Of a stretch of DNA of 64,000 nucleotides, positions 1 through 11,705 are shown in pieces (within the stretch, counting starts at the first letter, position 1; each line of letters opens with the position of its first letter). Origin of the DNA: Agriotes lineatus (taxonomy: Eukaryota > Arthropoda > Insecta > Coleoptera > Elateridae); NCBI GenBank assembly GCA_940337035.1, contig CALNHX010001921.1, forward strand, positions 124,001 through 188,000, in the 5' to 3' direction. The notes under the pieces were generated by a model. The model was not told where the DNA came from and searched no databases. It was given only the letters and a program-made list of their open reading frames with translations. The translations under genes and the position numbers were made by a program.

Positions 1-630
1 AGAATTGGCAAATTACTAATATAAAGCTATTCCATACATTACGCTGACACATTCGATTTTTAGGAACCTAACAATTCAAACTTGGTTGACCTAAGGCGCC
101 GATGGAGTTAATTAATTGTATTTTTTATTTACTATAAATCCTGCAAGGTTTCTAGCTCTCATTACTATGTTAATTTAGTTATAATAATGGCATCAGGAGC
201 TTATTAGGAGCCATATTCAATTAATAGGAAGCTCAAAAAGCAGACAAAGAAGACGGTGAGTATTAGCAGCATTAGTTGTGTTAGTAGAATTGGCAAATTA
301 CTACTATAAAGTTATTCCATACATTACGGCGTCACATTCGATTTTTAGGAACCTAACAATTTAAACTTGGTTGACCTAAGGCGCCGATGGAGTTAGTTAA
401 ATTGTATTATTTATTTACTATAAATCCTGCAAGTTTTCTATCTCTCATTACTATGTTAATTTAGTTATAATAATGGCTTCAGGAACTTATTAGGTGCCAT
501 ATTCCATTAATATAAAGCTCAAAAAGCAGAAAAAGCAGACGGTGAGTATTAGCAGCATTAGTTGTGTTTGTAGAATTGGCAAATTACTAATATAAAGCTA
601 TTCCATACATTACGCTGTCACATTCGATTT

Positions 631-642
631 TTAGGAACCTAA
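631..642. other. Inverted motif TTAGG-AA-CCTAA (representative copy)
   Basis: A perfect 5-bp inverted repeat around a central AA lies at offsets 60-71 of most monomers. TTAGG is also the telomere repeat unit of many insects, but here it occurs once per 286 bp, not in tandem. A-type monomers change this stretch to 'tttattaagctaac' and lose the symmetry. Several D and related copies have 'aggaacataac', which breaks one arm. The copy at 44002 loses the right arm through a 5-bp deletion. No function is shown; a hairpin or a dimeric protein site is possible. Confidence 0.6.
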
Positions 643-665
643 CAATTCAAACTTGGTTGACCTAA

Positions 666-671
666 GGCGCC
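666..671. other. GGCGCC palindrome in a conserved GC-rich patch (representative copy)
   Basis: The six-base palindrome GGCGCC, a NarI/KasI/SfoI recognition sequence, sits at offsets 95-100 inside 'cctaaggcgccgatggag', the most GC-rich part of the otherwise AT-rich monomer. It is present in most copies. B monomers change it to GGCGTC, D-related copies to GACGCC, and the A copies at 6850 and 7992 to 'ggcgcttatgg'. It contains two CpG steps with the following base, so the B and D changes could reflect methylated-C decay, which is an inference only. Confidence 0.7.
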
Positions 672-827
672 GATGGAGTTAGTTAAATTGTATTTTTTAT
701 CTACTATAAATCCTGCAAGTTTTCTAGCTCTCATTACTATGTTAATTTAGTTATAATAATGGCTTCAGGAACTTATTAGGTGCCATATTCCATTAATATA
801 AAGCTCAAAAAGCAGAAAAAGCAGACG

Positions 828-833
828 GTGAGT
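828..833 (+). other. GTGAGT block, resembles a 5' splice site (representative copy)
   Basis: Each monomer carries 'acggtgagtatt' at about offsets 254-265, a match to the GT(A/G)AGT core of eukaryotic 5' splice sites, within one of the least variable stretches of the satellite. Three HOR-related copies have GTAAGT (45111, 48543, 51118), which keeps the match. A few copies break it: 'gctgag' near 2258, 56841 and 57125, 'gtgggt' near 17965, 'gtgact' near 60257 and 63973. With no gene present the resemblance may be coincidence. It would matter only if the array is transcribed. Confidence 0.35.
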
Positions 834-2287
834 ATTAGCAGCATTAGTTGTGTTTGTAGAATTGGCAAATTACTAATATAAAGCTATTACATACATTACG
901 CTGTCACATTCGATTTTTAGGAACCTAACAATTCAAACTTGGTTGACCTAAGGCGCCGATGGAGTTAGTTAAATTGTAATTTTTATTTACTATAAATCCT
1001 GCAAGTTTTCTATCTCTCATTACTATGTTAATTTAGTTATAATAATGGCTTCAGGAACTTATTAGGTGCCATATTCCATTAATATAAAGCTCAAAAAGCA
1101 GAAAAAGCAGACGGTGAGTATTAGCAGCATTAGTTGTGTTTGTAGAATTGGCAAATTACTAATATAAAGCTATTCCATACATTACGCTGTCACATTCGAT
1201 TTTTAGGAACCTAACAATTCAAACTTGGTTGACCTAAGGCGCCGATGGAGTTAGTTAAATTGTATTTTTTATTTACTATAAATCCTGCAAGTTTTCTATC
1301 TCTCATTACTATGTTAATTTAGTTATAATAATGGCTTCAGGAACTTATTAGGTGCCATATTCCATTAATATAAAGCTCAAAAAGCAGAAAAAGCAGACGG
1401 TGAGTATTAGCAGCATTAGTTGTGTTTGTAGAATTGGCAAATTACTAATATAAAGCTATTCCATACATTACGCTGTCACATTCGATTTTTAGGAACCTAA
1501 CAATTCAAACTTGGTTGACCTAAGGCGCCGATGGAGTTAGTTAAATTGTAATTTTTATTTACTATAAATCCTGCAAGTTTTCTAGCTCTCATTAATATGT
1601 TAATTTAGTTATAATAATGGCTTCAGGAGCTTAATAGGTGCCATATTCAATTAATAGAAAGCTCAAAAAGCAGACAAAGCAGACGGTGAGTATTAGCAGC
1701 ATTAGTTGTGTTTGTAGAATTGGCAAATTACTAATATAGAATTATGCCATACATTACGGTGTCACATTCGATTTTTAGGAACCTAATAATACAAACATGG
1801 TTGACCTAAGGCGCCGATGGAGTTAGTTAAATTGTATTTTTTATCTACTATAAATCCTGCAAGTTTTCTAGCTCTCATTAATATGTTAATTTAGTTATAA
1901 TAATGGCTTCAGGAGCTTAATAGGTGCCATATTCAATTAATAGAAAGCTCAAAAAGCAGACAAAGCAGACGGTGAGTATTAGCAGCATTAGTTGTGTTAG
2001 TAGAATTGGCAAATTACTAATATAGAATTATGCCATACATTACGGTGTCACATTCGATTTTTAGGAACCTAACAATTCAAACATGGTTGACCTAAGGCGC
2101 CGATGGAGTTAGTTAAATTGTATTTTTTATTTACTATAAATCCTGCAAGTTTTCTAGCCCTCATTACTACGTTAATTTAGTTATAATAATGGCTTCAGGA
2201 GCTTATTAGGTGCCATATGCAATTCATAGGAAGCTCAAAAAGCAGCCAAGGCAGACGCTGAGTATTAGCAGCATTAGTTGTGTTAGT

Positions 2288-2573
2288 AGAATTGGCAAAT
2301 TACTAATACAAAGCTACTCCATACATTACGGTGTCACAATCGATTTTTAGGAACATAACAATTCAAACTAGGTTGCCCTAAGACGCCGATGGAGTTAGAT
2401 AAATTGTATTTTTTATCTACTACAAATTATGGAAGTTTCCTTGCTCTCATTTCTATATTAAGTTAGTTAAAATAATGGCTTCAGGAGCTTATTAGGTGCC
2501 ATATGCAATTAATAGGAAGCTCAAAAGGCAGAAAAAGCAGACGGTGAGTATTAGCAGCATTAGTTGTGTTTGT
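2288..2573. repeat. D-type monomer, most diverged copy
   Basis: This monomer has the D core ('gttagataaattg', then 'attatggaagtttcc', 'catttctatattaa', 'gttaaaataatgg') between about offsets 100 and 190, flanked by ordinary satellite sequence. It also has private changes: 'ctactacaaattat', 'attaagttag', 'aactaggttgccc'. These make it the least typical of the 14 D copies I count (2288, 3422, 17708, 17994, 19138, 22568, 26010, 29712, 32856, 37430, 45426, 51433, 57730, 58302). Confidence 0.8.
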
Positions 2574-3145
2574 AGAATTGGCAAATTACTAATATAAAGC
2601 TGTTCCATACATTAGGCTGTCACATTCGATTTTTAGGAACCTAACAATTCAAACTTGGTTGACCTAAGGCGCCGATGGAGTTAGATAAATTGTATTTTTT
2701 ATCTAGTATAAATCCTGCAAGTTTTCTAGCTCTCATTACTATGTTAATTTAGTCATAACAATGGCTTCAGGAGCTTATTAGGTGCCATATTCAATTAATA
2801 GGAAGCTCAAAAAGCAGCCAAAGCAGACGGTGAGTATTAGCAGCATTAGTTGTGTTACTAGAATTGGCAAATTACTAATATAAAGCTATTCCATACATTA
2901 CGGCGTCACATTCGATTTTTAGGAACCTAACAATTCAAACTTGGTTGACCTAAGGCGCCGGTGGAGTTAGTTAAATTGTATTTTTTATTTACTATTAATC
3001 CTGCAAGTTTTCTAGCTCTCATTACTATGTTAATTTAGTTATAATAATGGCTTCAGGAGCTTATTAGGTGCCATATTCAATTAATAGGAAGCTTAAAAAG
3101 CAGACAAAGCAGACGGTGAGTATTAGCAGCATTAGTTGTGTTACT

Positions 3146-3421
3146 AGAATTGGCAAATTACTAATATAGAGCATTACGCTGTCACATTCGATTTTTAGGA
3201 ACCTAACAATTCAAACTTGGTTGACCTAATGCGCCGATGGAGTTAGTTAAATTGTAATTTTTATTTACTATAAATCCTGCAAGTTTTCTAGCTCTCATTA
3301 ATATGTTAATTTAGTTATAGTAATGGCTTCAGGAGCTTATTAGGTGCCATATTCAATTAATAGAAAGCTCAAAAAGCAGACAAAGCAGACGGTGAGTATT
3401 ATCAGCATTAGTTGTGTTAGT
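3146..3421. repeat. Monomer with a 10-bp deletion
   Basis: This copy is 276 bp. Where relatives read 'tatagagctatgccatacat', this one reads 'tatagagcattacgctg', so ten bases are missing at about 3172/3173. The remainder is a normal G/F-like monomer. It is one of only a handful of multi-base deletions in the window. Confidence 0.9.
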
Positions 3422-5707
3422 AGAATTGGCAAATTACTAATATAGAGCTATGCCATACATTACGGTGTCACATTCGATTTTTAGGAACATAACAATTCAA
3501 ACTTGGTTGCCCTAAGACGCCGATGGAGTTAGATAAATTGTATTTTTTATCTACTATAAATTATGGAAGTTTCCTTGCTCTCATTTCTATATTAATTTAG
3601 TTAAAATAAAGGCTTCAGGAGCTTATTAGGTGCCATATGCAATTAATAGGAAGCTCAAAAAGCAGCCAAAGCAGACGGTGAGTATTAGCAGCATTAGTTG
3701 TGTTAGTAGAATTGGCAAATTACTAATATAAAGCTATTCCATACATTACGGCGTCACATTCGATTTTTAGGAACCTAACAATTCAAACTTGGTTGACCTA
3801 AGGCGCCGATGGAGTTAGTTAAATTGTATTTTTTATTTACTATAAATCCTGCAAGTTTTCTAGCCCTCATTACTACGTTAATTTATTTATAATAATGGTT
3901 TCAGGAGCTTATTAGGTGCCATATGCAATTAATAGGAAGCTCAAAAAGCAGCCAAAGCAGACGGTGAGTATTAGCAGCATTAGTTGTGTTAGTAGAATTG
4001 GAAAATTACTAATATAAAGCTATTCCATACATTACGCTGTCACATTCGATTTTTAGGAACCTAACAATTCAAACTTGGCTGACCTAAGGCGCCGATGGAG
4101 TTAATTAATTGTATTTTTTATTTACTATAAATCCTGCAAGTTTTCTAGCTCTCATTACTATGTTAATTTAGTTATAATAATGGCATCAGGAGCTTATTAG
4201 GTGCCATATTCAATTAATAGGAAGCTCAAAAAGCAGACAAAGCAGACGATGAGTATTAGCAGCATTAGTTGTGTTAGTAGAATTGGCAAATTACTACTAT
4301 GAAGCTATTCCATACATTACGCTACCACATTCAATTTTTATTAAGCTAACAATTCAAACTTGGTTGACCTAAGGCGCCGATGGAGTTAGTTAAATTGTAT
4401 TTTTATTTACTATAAATCCTGCAAGTTTTCTATCTTTCATTACTATGTTAATTTAGTTATAATAATGGCTTCAGGAACTTATTAGGTGCCATATTCAATT
4501 AATATAAAGCTCAAAAAGCAGAAAAAGCAGACGGTGAGTATTAGCAGCATTAGTTGTGTTTGTAGAATTGGCAAATTACTAATATAAAGCTATTCCATAC
4601 ATTACGGTGTCAAATTCGATTTTTAGGAACCTAACAATTCAAACTTGGTTGACCTAAGGCGTCGATGGAGTTAGTTAAATTGTATTTTTTATTTACTATA
4701 AATCCTGCAAGTTTTCTAGCTCTCATTACTATGTTAATTTAGTCATAACAATGGCTTCAGGAGCTTATTAGGTGCCATATTCAATTAGTAGGAAGCTTAA
4801 AAAGCAGACAAAGCAGACGGTGAGTATTAGCAGCATTAGTTGTGTTACTAGAATTGGCAAATTACTAATATAAAGCTATTCCATACATTACGCTGTCACA
4901 TTCGATTTTTAAGAACCTAACAATTCAAACTTGGTTGACCTAAGGCGCCGATGGAGTTAGTTAAATTGTAATTTTTATTTACTATAAATCCTGCAAGTTT
5001 TTTAGCTCTCATTAAAATGTTAATTTAGTTATAATAATGGCTTCAGGAGCTTATTAGGTGCCATATTCAATTAATAGAATGCTCAAAAAGCAGACAAAGC
5101 AGACGGTGAGTATTAGCAGCATTAGTTGTGTTAGTAGAATTGGCAAATTACTAATATAGAGCTATGCCATACATTACGGTGTCACATTCGCTTTTTAGGA
5201 ACCTAACAATTCAAACATGGTTGACCTAAGGCGCCGATGGAGTTAGTTAAATTGTATTTTTTATCTACTATAAATCCTGCAAGTTTTCTAGCTCTCATTA
5301 CTATGTTAATTTAGTCATAACAATGGCTTCAGGAGCTTATTAGGTGCCATATTCAATTAATAGGAAGCTCAAAAAGCAGCCAAAGCAGACGGTGAGTATT
5401 AGCAGCATTAGTTGTGTTACTAGAATTGGCAAATTACTAATATAAAGCTATTCCATACATTACGGCGTCACATTCGATTTTTAGGAACCTAACAATTCAA
5501 ACTTGGTTGACCTAAGGCGCCGATGGAGTTAGTTAAATGGTATTTTTTATTTACTATAAATCCTGCAAGTTTTTTAGCTCTCATTACTATGTTAATTTAG
5601 TTATAATAATGGCTTCAGGAGCTTATTAGGTGCCATATTCAATTAATAGGAAGCTCAAAAAGCAGACAAAGCAGACGATGAGTATTAGCAGCATTAGTTG
5701 TGTTAGT
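3422..5707. repeat. D-I-J-A-B-G-F-C monomer run
   Basis: Monomers at 3422 (D), 3708 (I-like), 3994 (J), 4279 (A), 4564 (B), 4850 (G), 5136 (F) and 5422 (C) give the order D-I-J-A-B-G-F-C. The D-I-J-A-B part is the same neighbour order as in the HOR at 19995-33712. This shows that the order predates the local amplification of either region or was copied between them. The A copy at 4279 has 'gctaccac' instead of the usual 'gctgccac'. Confidence 0.75.
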
Positions 5708-8562
5708 AGAATTGGCAAATTACTACTATGAAGCTATTCCATACATTACGCTGCCACATTCAATTTTTATTAAGCTAACAATTCAAACTTGGTTGACCTA
5801 AGGCGCCGATGGAGTTAGGTAAATTGTATTTTTATTTACTATAAATCCTGCAAGTTTTCTATCTTTCATTACTATGTTAATTTAGTTATAATAATGGCTT
5901 CAGGAACTTATTAGGTGCCATATTCAATTAATATAAAGCTCAAAAAGCAGAAAAAGCAGACGGTGAGTATTAGCAGCATTAGTTGTGTTTGTAGAATTGG
6001 CAAATTACTAATATAAAGCTATTCCATACATTACGGTGTCAAATTTGATTTTTAGGAACCTAACAATTCAAACTTGGTTGACCTAAGGCGTCGATGGAGT
6101 TAGTTAAATTGTATTTTTTATCTACTATAAATCCTGCAAGTTTTCTAGCTCTCATTACTATGTTAATTTAGTCATAACAATGGCTTCAGGAGCTTATTAG
6201 GTGCCATATTCAATTAGTAGGAAGCTTAAAAAGCAGACAAAGCAGACGGTGAGTATTAGCAGCATTAGTTGTGTTACTAGAATTGGCAAATTACTACTAT
6301 GAAGCTATTCCATACATTACGCTGCCACATTCAATTTTTATTAAGCTAACAATTCAAACTTGGTTGACCTAAGGCGCCGATGGAGTTAGGTAAATTGTAT
6401 TTTTATTTACTATAAATCCTGCAAGTTTTCTATCTTTCATTACTATGTTAATTTAGTTATAATAATGGCTTCAGAAACTTATTAGGTGCCATATTCAATT
6501 AATATAAAGCTCAAAAAGCAGAAAAAGCAGACGGTGAGTATTAGCAGCATTAGTTGTGTTTGTAGAATTGGCAAATTACTAATATAAAGCTATTCCATAC
6601 ATTACGGTGTCAAATTCGATTTTTAGGAACCTAACAATTCAAACTTGGTTGACCTAAGGCGTCGATGGAGTTAGTTAAATTGTATTTTTTATCTACTATA
6701 AATCCTGCAAGTTTTCTAGCTCTCATTACTATGTTAATTTAGTCATAACAATGGCTTCAGGAGCTTATTAGGTGCCATATTCAATTAATAGGAAGCTCAA
6801 AAAGCAGACAAAGCAGACGATGAGTATTAGCAGCATTAGTTGTGTTAGTAGAATTGGCAAATTACTACTATGAAGCTATTCCATACATTACGCTGCCACA
6901 TTCAATTTTTATTAAGCTAACAATTCAAACTTGGTTGACCTAAGGCGCTTATGGAGTTAGGTAAATTGTATTTTTATTTACTATAAATCCTGCAAGTTTT
7001 CTATCTTTCATTACTATGTTAATTTAGTTATAATAATGGCTTCAGGAACTTATTAGGTGCCATATTCAATTAATATAAAGCTCAAAAAGCAGAAAAAGCA
7101 GACGGTGAGTATTAGCAGCATTAGTTGTGTTTGTAGAATTGGCAAATTACTAATATAAAGCTATTCCATACATTACGGTGTCAAATTCGATTTTTAGGAA
7201 CCTAACAATTCAAACTTGGTTGACCTAAGGCGTCGATGGAGTTAGTTAAATTGTATTTTTTATCTACTATAAATCCTGCAAGTTTTCTAGCTCTCATTAC
7301 TATGTTAATTTAGTCATAACAATGGCTTCAGGAGCTTATTAGGTGCCATATTCAATTAGTAGGAAGCTTAAAAAGCAGACAAAGCAGACGGTGAGTATTA
7401 GCAGCATTAGTTGTGTTACTAGAATTGGCAAATTACTACTATGAAGCTATTCCATACATTACGCTGCCACATTCAATTTTTATTAAGCTAACAATTCAAA
7501 CTTGGTTGACCTAAGGCGCCGATGGAGTTAGGTAAATTGTATTTTTATTTACTATAAATCCTGCAAGTTTTCTATCTTTCATTACTATGTTAATTTAGTT
7601 ATAATAATGGCTTCAGAAACTTATTAGGTGCCATATTCAATTAATATAAAGCTCAAAAAGCAGAAAAAGCAGACGGTGAGTATTAGCAGCATTAGTTGTG
7701 TTTGTAGAATTGGCAAATTACTAATATAAAGCTATTCCATACATTACGGTGTCAAATTCGATTTTTAGGAACCTAACAATTCAAACTTGGTTGACCTAAG
7801 GCGTCGATGGAGTTAGTTAAATTGTATTTTTTATCTACTATAAATCCTGCAAGTTTTCTAGCTCTCATTACTATGTTAATTTAGTCATAACAATGGCTTC
7901 AGGAGCTTATTAGGTGCCATATTCAATTAATAGGAAGCTCAAAAAGCAGACAAAGCAGACGATGAGTATTAGCAGCATTAGTTGTGTTAGTAGAATTGGC
8001 AAATTACTACTATGAAGCTATTCCATACATTACGCTGCCACATTCAATTTTTATTAAGCTAACAATTCAAACTTGGTTGACCTAAGGCGCTTATGGAGTT
8101 AGGTAAATTGTATTTTTATTTACTATAAATCCTGCAAGTTTTCTATCTTTCATTACTATGTTAATTTAGTTATAATAATGGCTTCAGGAACTTATTAGGT
8201 GCCATATTCAATTAATATAAAGCTCAAAAAGCAGAAAAAGCAGACGGTGAGTATTAGCAGCATTAGTTGTGTTTGTAGAATTGGCAAATTACTAATATAA
8301 AGCTATTCCATACATTATGGTGTCAAATTCGATTTTTAGGAACCTAACAATTCAAACTTGGTTGACCTAAGGCGTCGATGGAGTTAGTTAAATTGTATTT
8401 TTTATCTACTATAAATCCTGCAAGTTTTCTAGCTCTCATTACTATGTTAATTTAGTCATAACAATGGCTTCAGGAGCTTATTAGGTGCCATATTCAATTA
8501 AAATAAAGCTCAAAAAGCAGAAAAAGCAGACGGTGAGTATTAGCAGCATTAGTTGTGTTTGT
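5708..8562. repeat. Five tandem A-B dimers, 571 bp each
   Basis: A monomers (285 bp) at 5708, 6279, 6850, 7421 and 7992 alternate strictly with B monomers (286 bp) at 5993, 6564, 7135, 7706 and 8277. That is five units of 571 bp, exactly 2,855 bp. Private marks show a second level: 'ggcgcttatgg' occurs in the A copies at 6850 and 7992, and 'cttcagaaactt' in those at 6279 and 7421. The pattern therefore repeats every 1,142 bp (two dimers). The dimer expanded first and a pair of dimers was then duplicated. Confidence 0.88.
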
Positions 8563-11500
8563 AGAATTGGCAAATTACTAATATAAAGCTATTCCATACA
8601 TTACGCTGTCACATTCGATTTTTAGGAACCTAACAATTCAAACTTGGTTGACCTAAGGCGCCGATGGAGTTAGTTAAATTGTAATTTTTATTTACTATAA
8701 ATCCTGCAAGTTTTTTAGCTCTCATTAAAATGTTAATTTAGTTATAATAATGGCTTCAGGAGCTTATTAGGTGCCATATTCAATTAATAGAATGCTCAAA
8801 AAGCAGACAAAGCAGACGGTGAGTATTAGCAGCATTAGTTGTGTTAGTAGAATTGGCAAATTACTAATATAGAGCTATGCCATACATTACGGTGTCACAT
8901 TCGCTTTTTAGGAACCTAACAATTCAAACATGGTTGACCTAAGGCGCCGATGGAGTTAGTTAAATTGTATTTTTTATCTACTATAAATCCTGCAAGTTTT
9001 CTAGCTCTCATTACTACGTTAATTTAGTCATAACAATGGCTTCAGGAGCTTATTAGGTGCCATATTCAATTAATAGGAAGCTCAAAAAGCAGCCAAAGCA
9101 GACGGTGAGTATTAGCAGCATTAGTTGTGTTACTAGAATTGGCAAATTACTAATATAAAGCTATTCCATACATTACGGCGTCACATTCGATTTTTAGGAA
9201 CCTAACAATTCAAACTTGGTTAACCTAAGGCGCCGATGGAGTTAGTTAAATGGTATTTTTTATTTACTATAAATCCTGCAAGTTTTTTAGCTCTCATTAC
9301 TATGTTAATTTAGTTATAATAATGGCTTCAGGAGCTTATTAGGTGCCATATTCAATTAGTAGGAAGCTTAAAAAGCAGACAAAGCAGACGGTGAGTATTA
9401 GCAGCATTAGTTGTGTTACTAGAATTGGCAAATTACTAATATAAAGCTATTCCATACATTACGCTGTCACATTCGATTTTTAGGAACCTAACAATTCAAA
9501 CTTGGTTGACCTAAGGCGCCGATGGAGTTAGTTAAATTGTAATTTTTATTTACTATAAATCCTGCAAGTTTTTTAGCTCTCATTAAAATGTTAATTTAGT
9601 TGTAATGATGGCTTCAGGAGCTTATTAGGTGCCATATTCAATTAGTAGGAAGCTTAAAAAGCAGACAAAGCAGACGGTGAGTATTAGCAGCATTAGTTGT
9701 GTTACTAGAACTGGCAAATTACTAATATAAAGCTATTCCATACATTACGCTGTCACATTCGATTTTTAGGAACCTAACAATTCAAACTTGGTTGACCTAA
9801 GGCGCCGATGGAGTTAATTAATTGTATTTTTTATTTACTATAAATCCTGCAAGTTTTCTAGCCCTCATTACTACGTTAATTTAGTTATAATAATGGCTTC
9901 AGGAGCTTATTAGGTGCCATATTCAATTATTAGAAAACTCAAAAAGCAGACAAAGCAGACGGTGAGTATTAGCAGCATTAGTTGTGTTTGTAGAATTGGC
10001 AAATTACTAATATAAAGCTATTCCATACATTAGGCTGTCACATTCGATTTTTAGGAACCTAACAATTCAAACTTGGTTGACCTAAGGCGCCGATGGATTT
10101 AGTTAAATTGTATTTTTTATCTACTCTAAATCCTGCAAGTTTTCTAGCTCTCATTACTATGTTAATTTAGTCATAACAATGGCTTCAGGAGCTTATTAGG
10201 TGCCATATTCAATTAATAGGAAGCTCAAAAAGCAGCCAAAGCAGACGGTGAGTATTAGCAGCATTAGTTGTGTTACTAGAATTGGCAAATTACTAATATA
10301 AAGCTATTCCATACATTACGCCGTCACATTCGATTTTTAGGAACCTAACAATTCAAACTTGGTTGACCTAAGGCGCCGATGGAGTTAATTAATTGTATTT
10401 TTTATTTACTATAAATCCTGCAAGTTTTCTAGCCCTCATTACTACGTTAATTTAGTTATAATAATGGCTTCAGGAGCTTATTAGGGGCCATATTCAATTA
10501 TTAGAAAACTCAAAAAGCAGACAAAGCAGACGGTGAGTATTAGCAGCATTAGTTGTGTTTGTAGAATTGGCAAATTACTAATATAAAGCTATTCCATACA
10601 TTAGGCTGTCACATTCGATTTTTAGGAACCTAACAATTCAAACTTGGTTGACCTAAGGCGCCGATGGATTTAGTTAAATTGTATTTTTTATCTACTATAA
10701 ATCCTGCAAGTTTTCTAGCTCTCATTACTATGTTAATTTAGTCATAACAATGGCTTCAGGAGCTTATTAGGTGCCATATTCAATTAATAGGAAGCTCAAA
10801 AAGCAGCCAAAGCAGACGGTGAGTATTAGCAGCATTAGTTGTGTTACTAGAATTGGCAAATTACTAATATAAAGCTATTCCATACATTACGGCGTCACAT
10901 TCGATTTTTAGGCACCTAACAATTCAAACTTGGTTGACCTAAGGCGCCGATGGAGTTAGTTAAATGGTATTTTTTATTTACTATAAATCCTGCAAGTTTT
11001 TTAGCTCTCATTACTATGTTAATTTAGTTATAATAATGGCTTCAGGAGCTTATTAGGTGCCATATTCAATTAGTAGGAAGCTTAAAAAGCAGACAAAGCA
11101 GACGGTGAGTATTAGCAGCATTAGTTGTGTTACTAGAATTGGCAAATTACTAATATAAAGCTATTCCATACATTACGCTGTCACATTCGATTTTTAGGAA
11201 CCTAACAATTCAAACTTGGTTGACCTAAGGCGCCGATGGAGTTAGTTAAATTGTAATTTTTATTTACTATAAATCCTGCAAGTTTTTTAGCTCTCATTAA
11301 AATGTTAATTTAGTTATAATGATGGCTTCAGGAGCTTATTAGGTGCCATATTCAATTAGTAGGAAGCTTAAAAAGCAGACAAAGCAGACGGTGAGTATTA
11401 GCAGCATTAGTTGTGTTACTAGAACTGGCAAATTACTAATATAAAGCTATTCCATACATTACGCTGTCACATTCGATTTTTAGGAACCTAACAATTCAAA

Positions 11501-11705
11501 CTTGGTTGACCTAAGGCGCCGATGGAGTTAATTAATTGTATTTTTTATTTACTATAAATCCTGCAAGTTTTCTAGCTCTCATTACTATGTTAATTTAGTT
11601 ATAACAATGGCTTCAGGAGCTTATTAGGTGCCATATTCAATTAATAGGAAGCTCAAAAAGCAGCCAAAGCAGACGGTGAGTATTAGCAGCATTAGTTGTG
11701 TTTGT
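8277..11705. repeat. 12-monomer unit, copy 1 (3,429 bp)
   Basis: Order: B (8277), G (8563), F (8849), C (9135), G' (9421), K (9707), L (9992), K (10278), L (10563), C with 'ggcacc' (10849), G' (11135), K-like hybrid (11421). Rare marks include 'agaactggc' at 9707 and 11421, 'gttgtaatgatgg' near 9600, 'ctactctaaat' near 10132 and 'ttaggggcc' near 10481. All recur 3,429 bp downstream. The first monomer also ends the A-B dimer run. Inside the unit K-L occurs twice, so an older 571-bp K-L doubling is nested in it. Confidence 0.88.

Larger units (their letters stand above)
572..857. repeat. Reference 286-bp monomer (offset map)
   Basis: This copy has the full 286-bp length and serves as the coordinate reference. 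Landmarks by offset: 1-9 'agaattggc'; 52-55 TTCG; 60-71 the inverted motif TTAGG-AA-CCTAA; 95-100 GGCGCC, the centre of the only GC-rich patch; 121-131 a T-rich tract; 134-140 TATAAAT; 170-190 AT-rich 'gttaatttagttataata'; 191-200 'gcttcaggag'; 236-256 A-rich with repeated GCAGA units; 257-262 GTGAGT; 263-280 'attagcagcattagttgt'. The last six bases are the most useful subtype label, being 'gttagt', 'gttact' or 'gtttgt'. The choice of start is arbitrary, as for any circularly permutable satellite. Confidence 0.95.
1..3421. repeat. Mixed monomer block, left end
   Basis: Twelve monomers start at 1, 286, 572, 858, 1144, 1430, 1716, 2002, 2288, 2574, 2860 and 3146. The first is J-like ('gttaattaattg', 'ggcatcagg'). 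Those at 286 to 1144 share 'aacttatt' with 'aatataaagc' and look locally homogenised; 858 and 1430 share 'gtaatttttattt'. Those at 1716 and 2002 are F-like with 'tatagaattatgcc'. 2288 is a diverged D copy, 2574 is L-like and 2860 is C-like. I see no clean multi-monomer period here apart from the run of similar neighbours at 286-1715. Confidence 0.8.

Noticed and set aside
623..639. CENP-B box-like sequence around TTCG at offset 52
   Set aside because: Only TTCG and one further G of the nine core CENP-B box positions match; the required A and the CGGG block are absent.
760..781. Short reading frame ATG GCT TCA GGA GCT TAT TAG near offset 189
   Set aside because: Six codons repeated in many copies without any longer open frame; it is a chance feature of the satellite.
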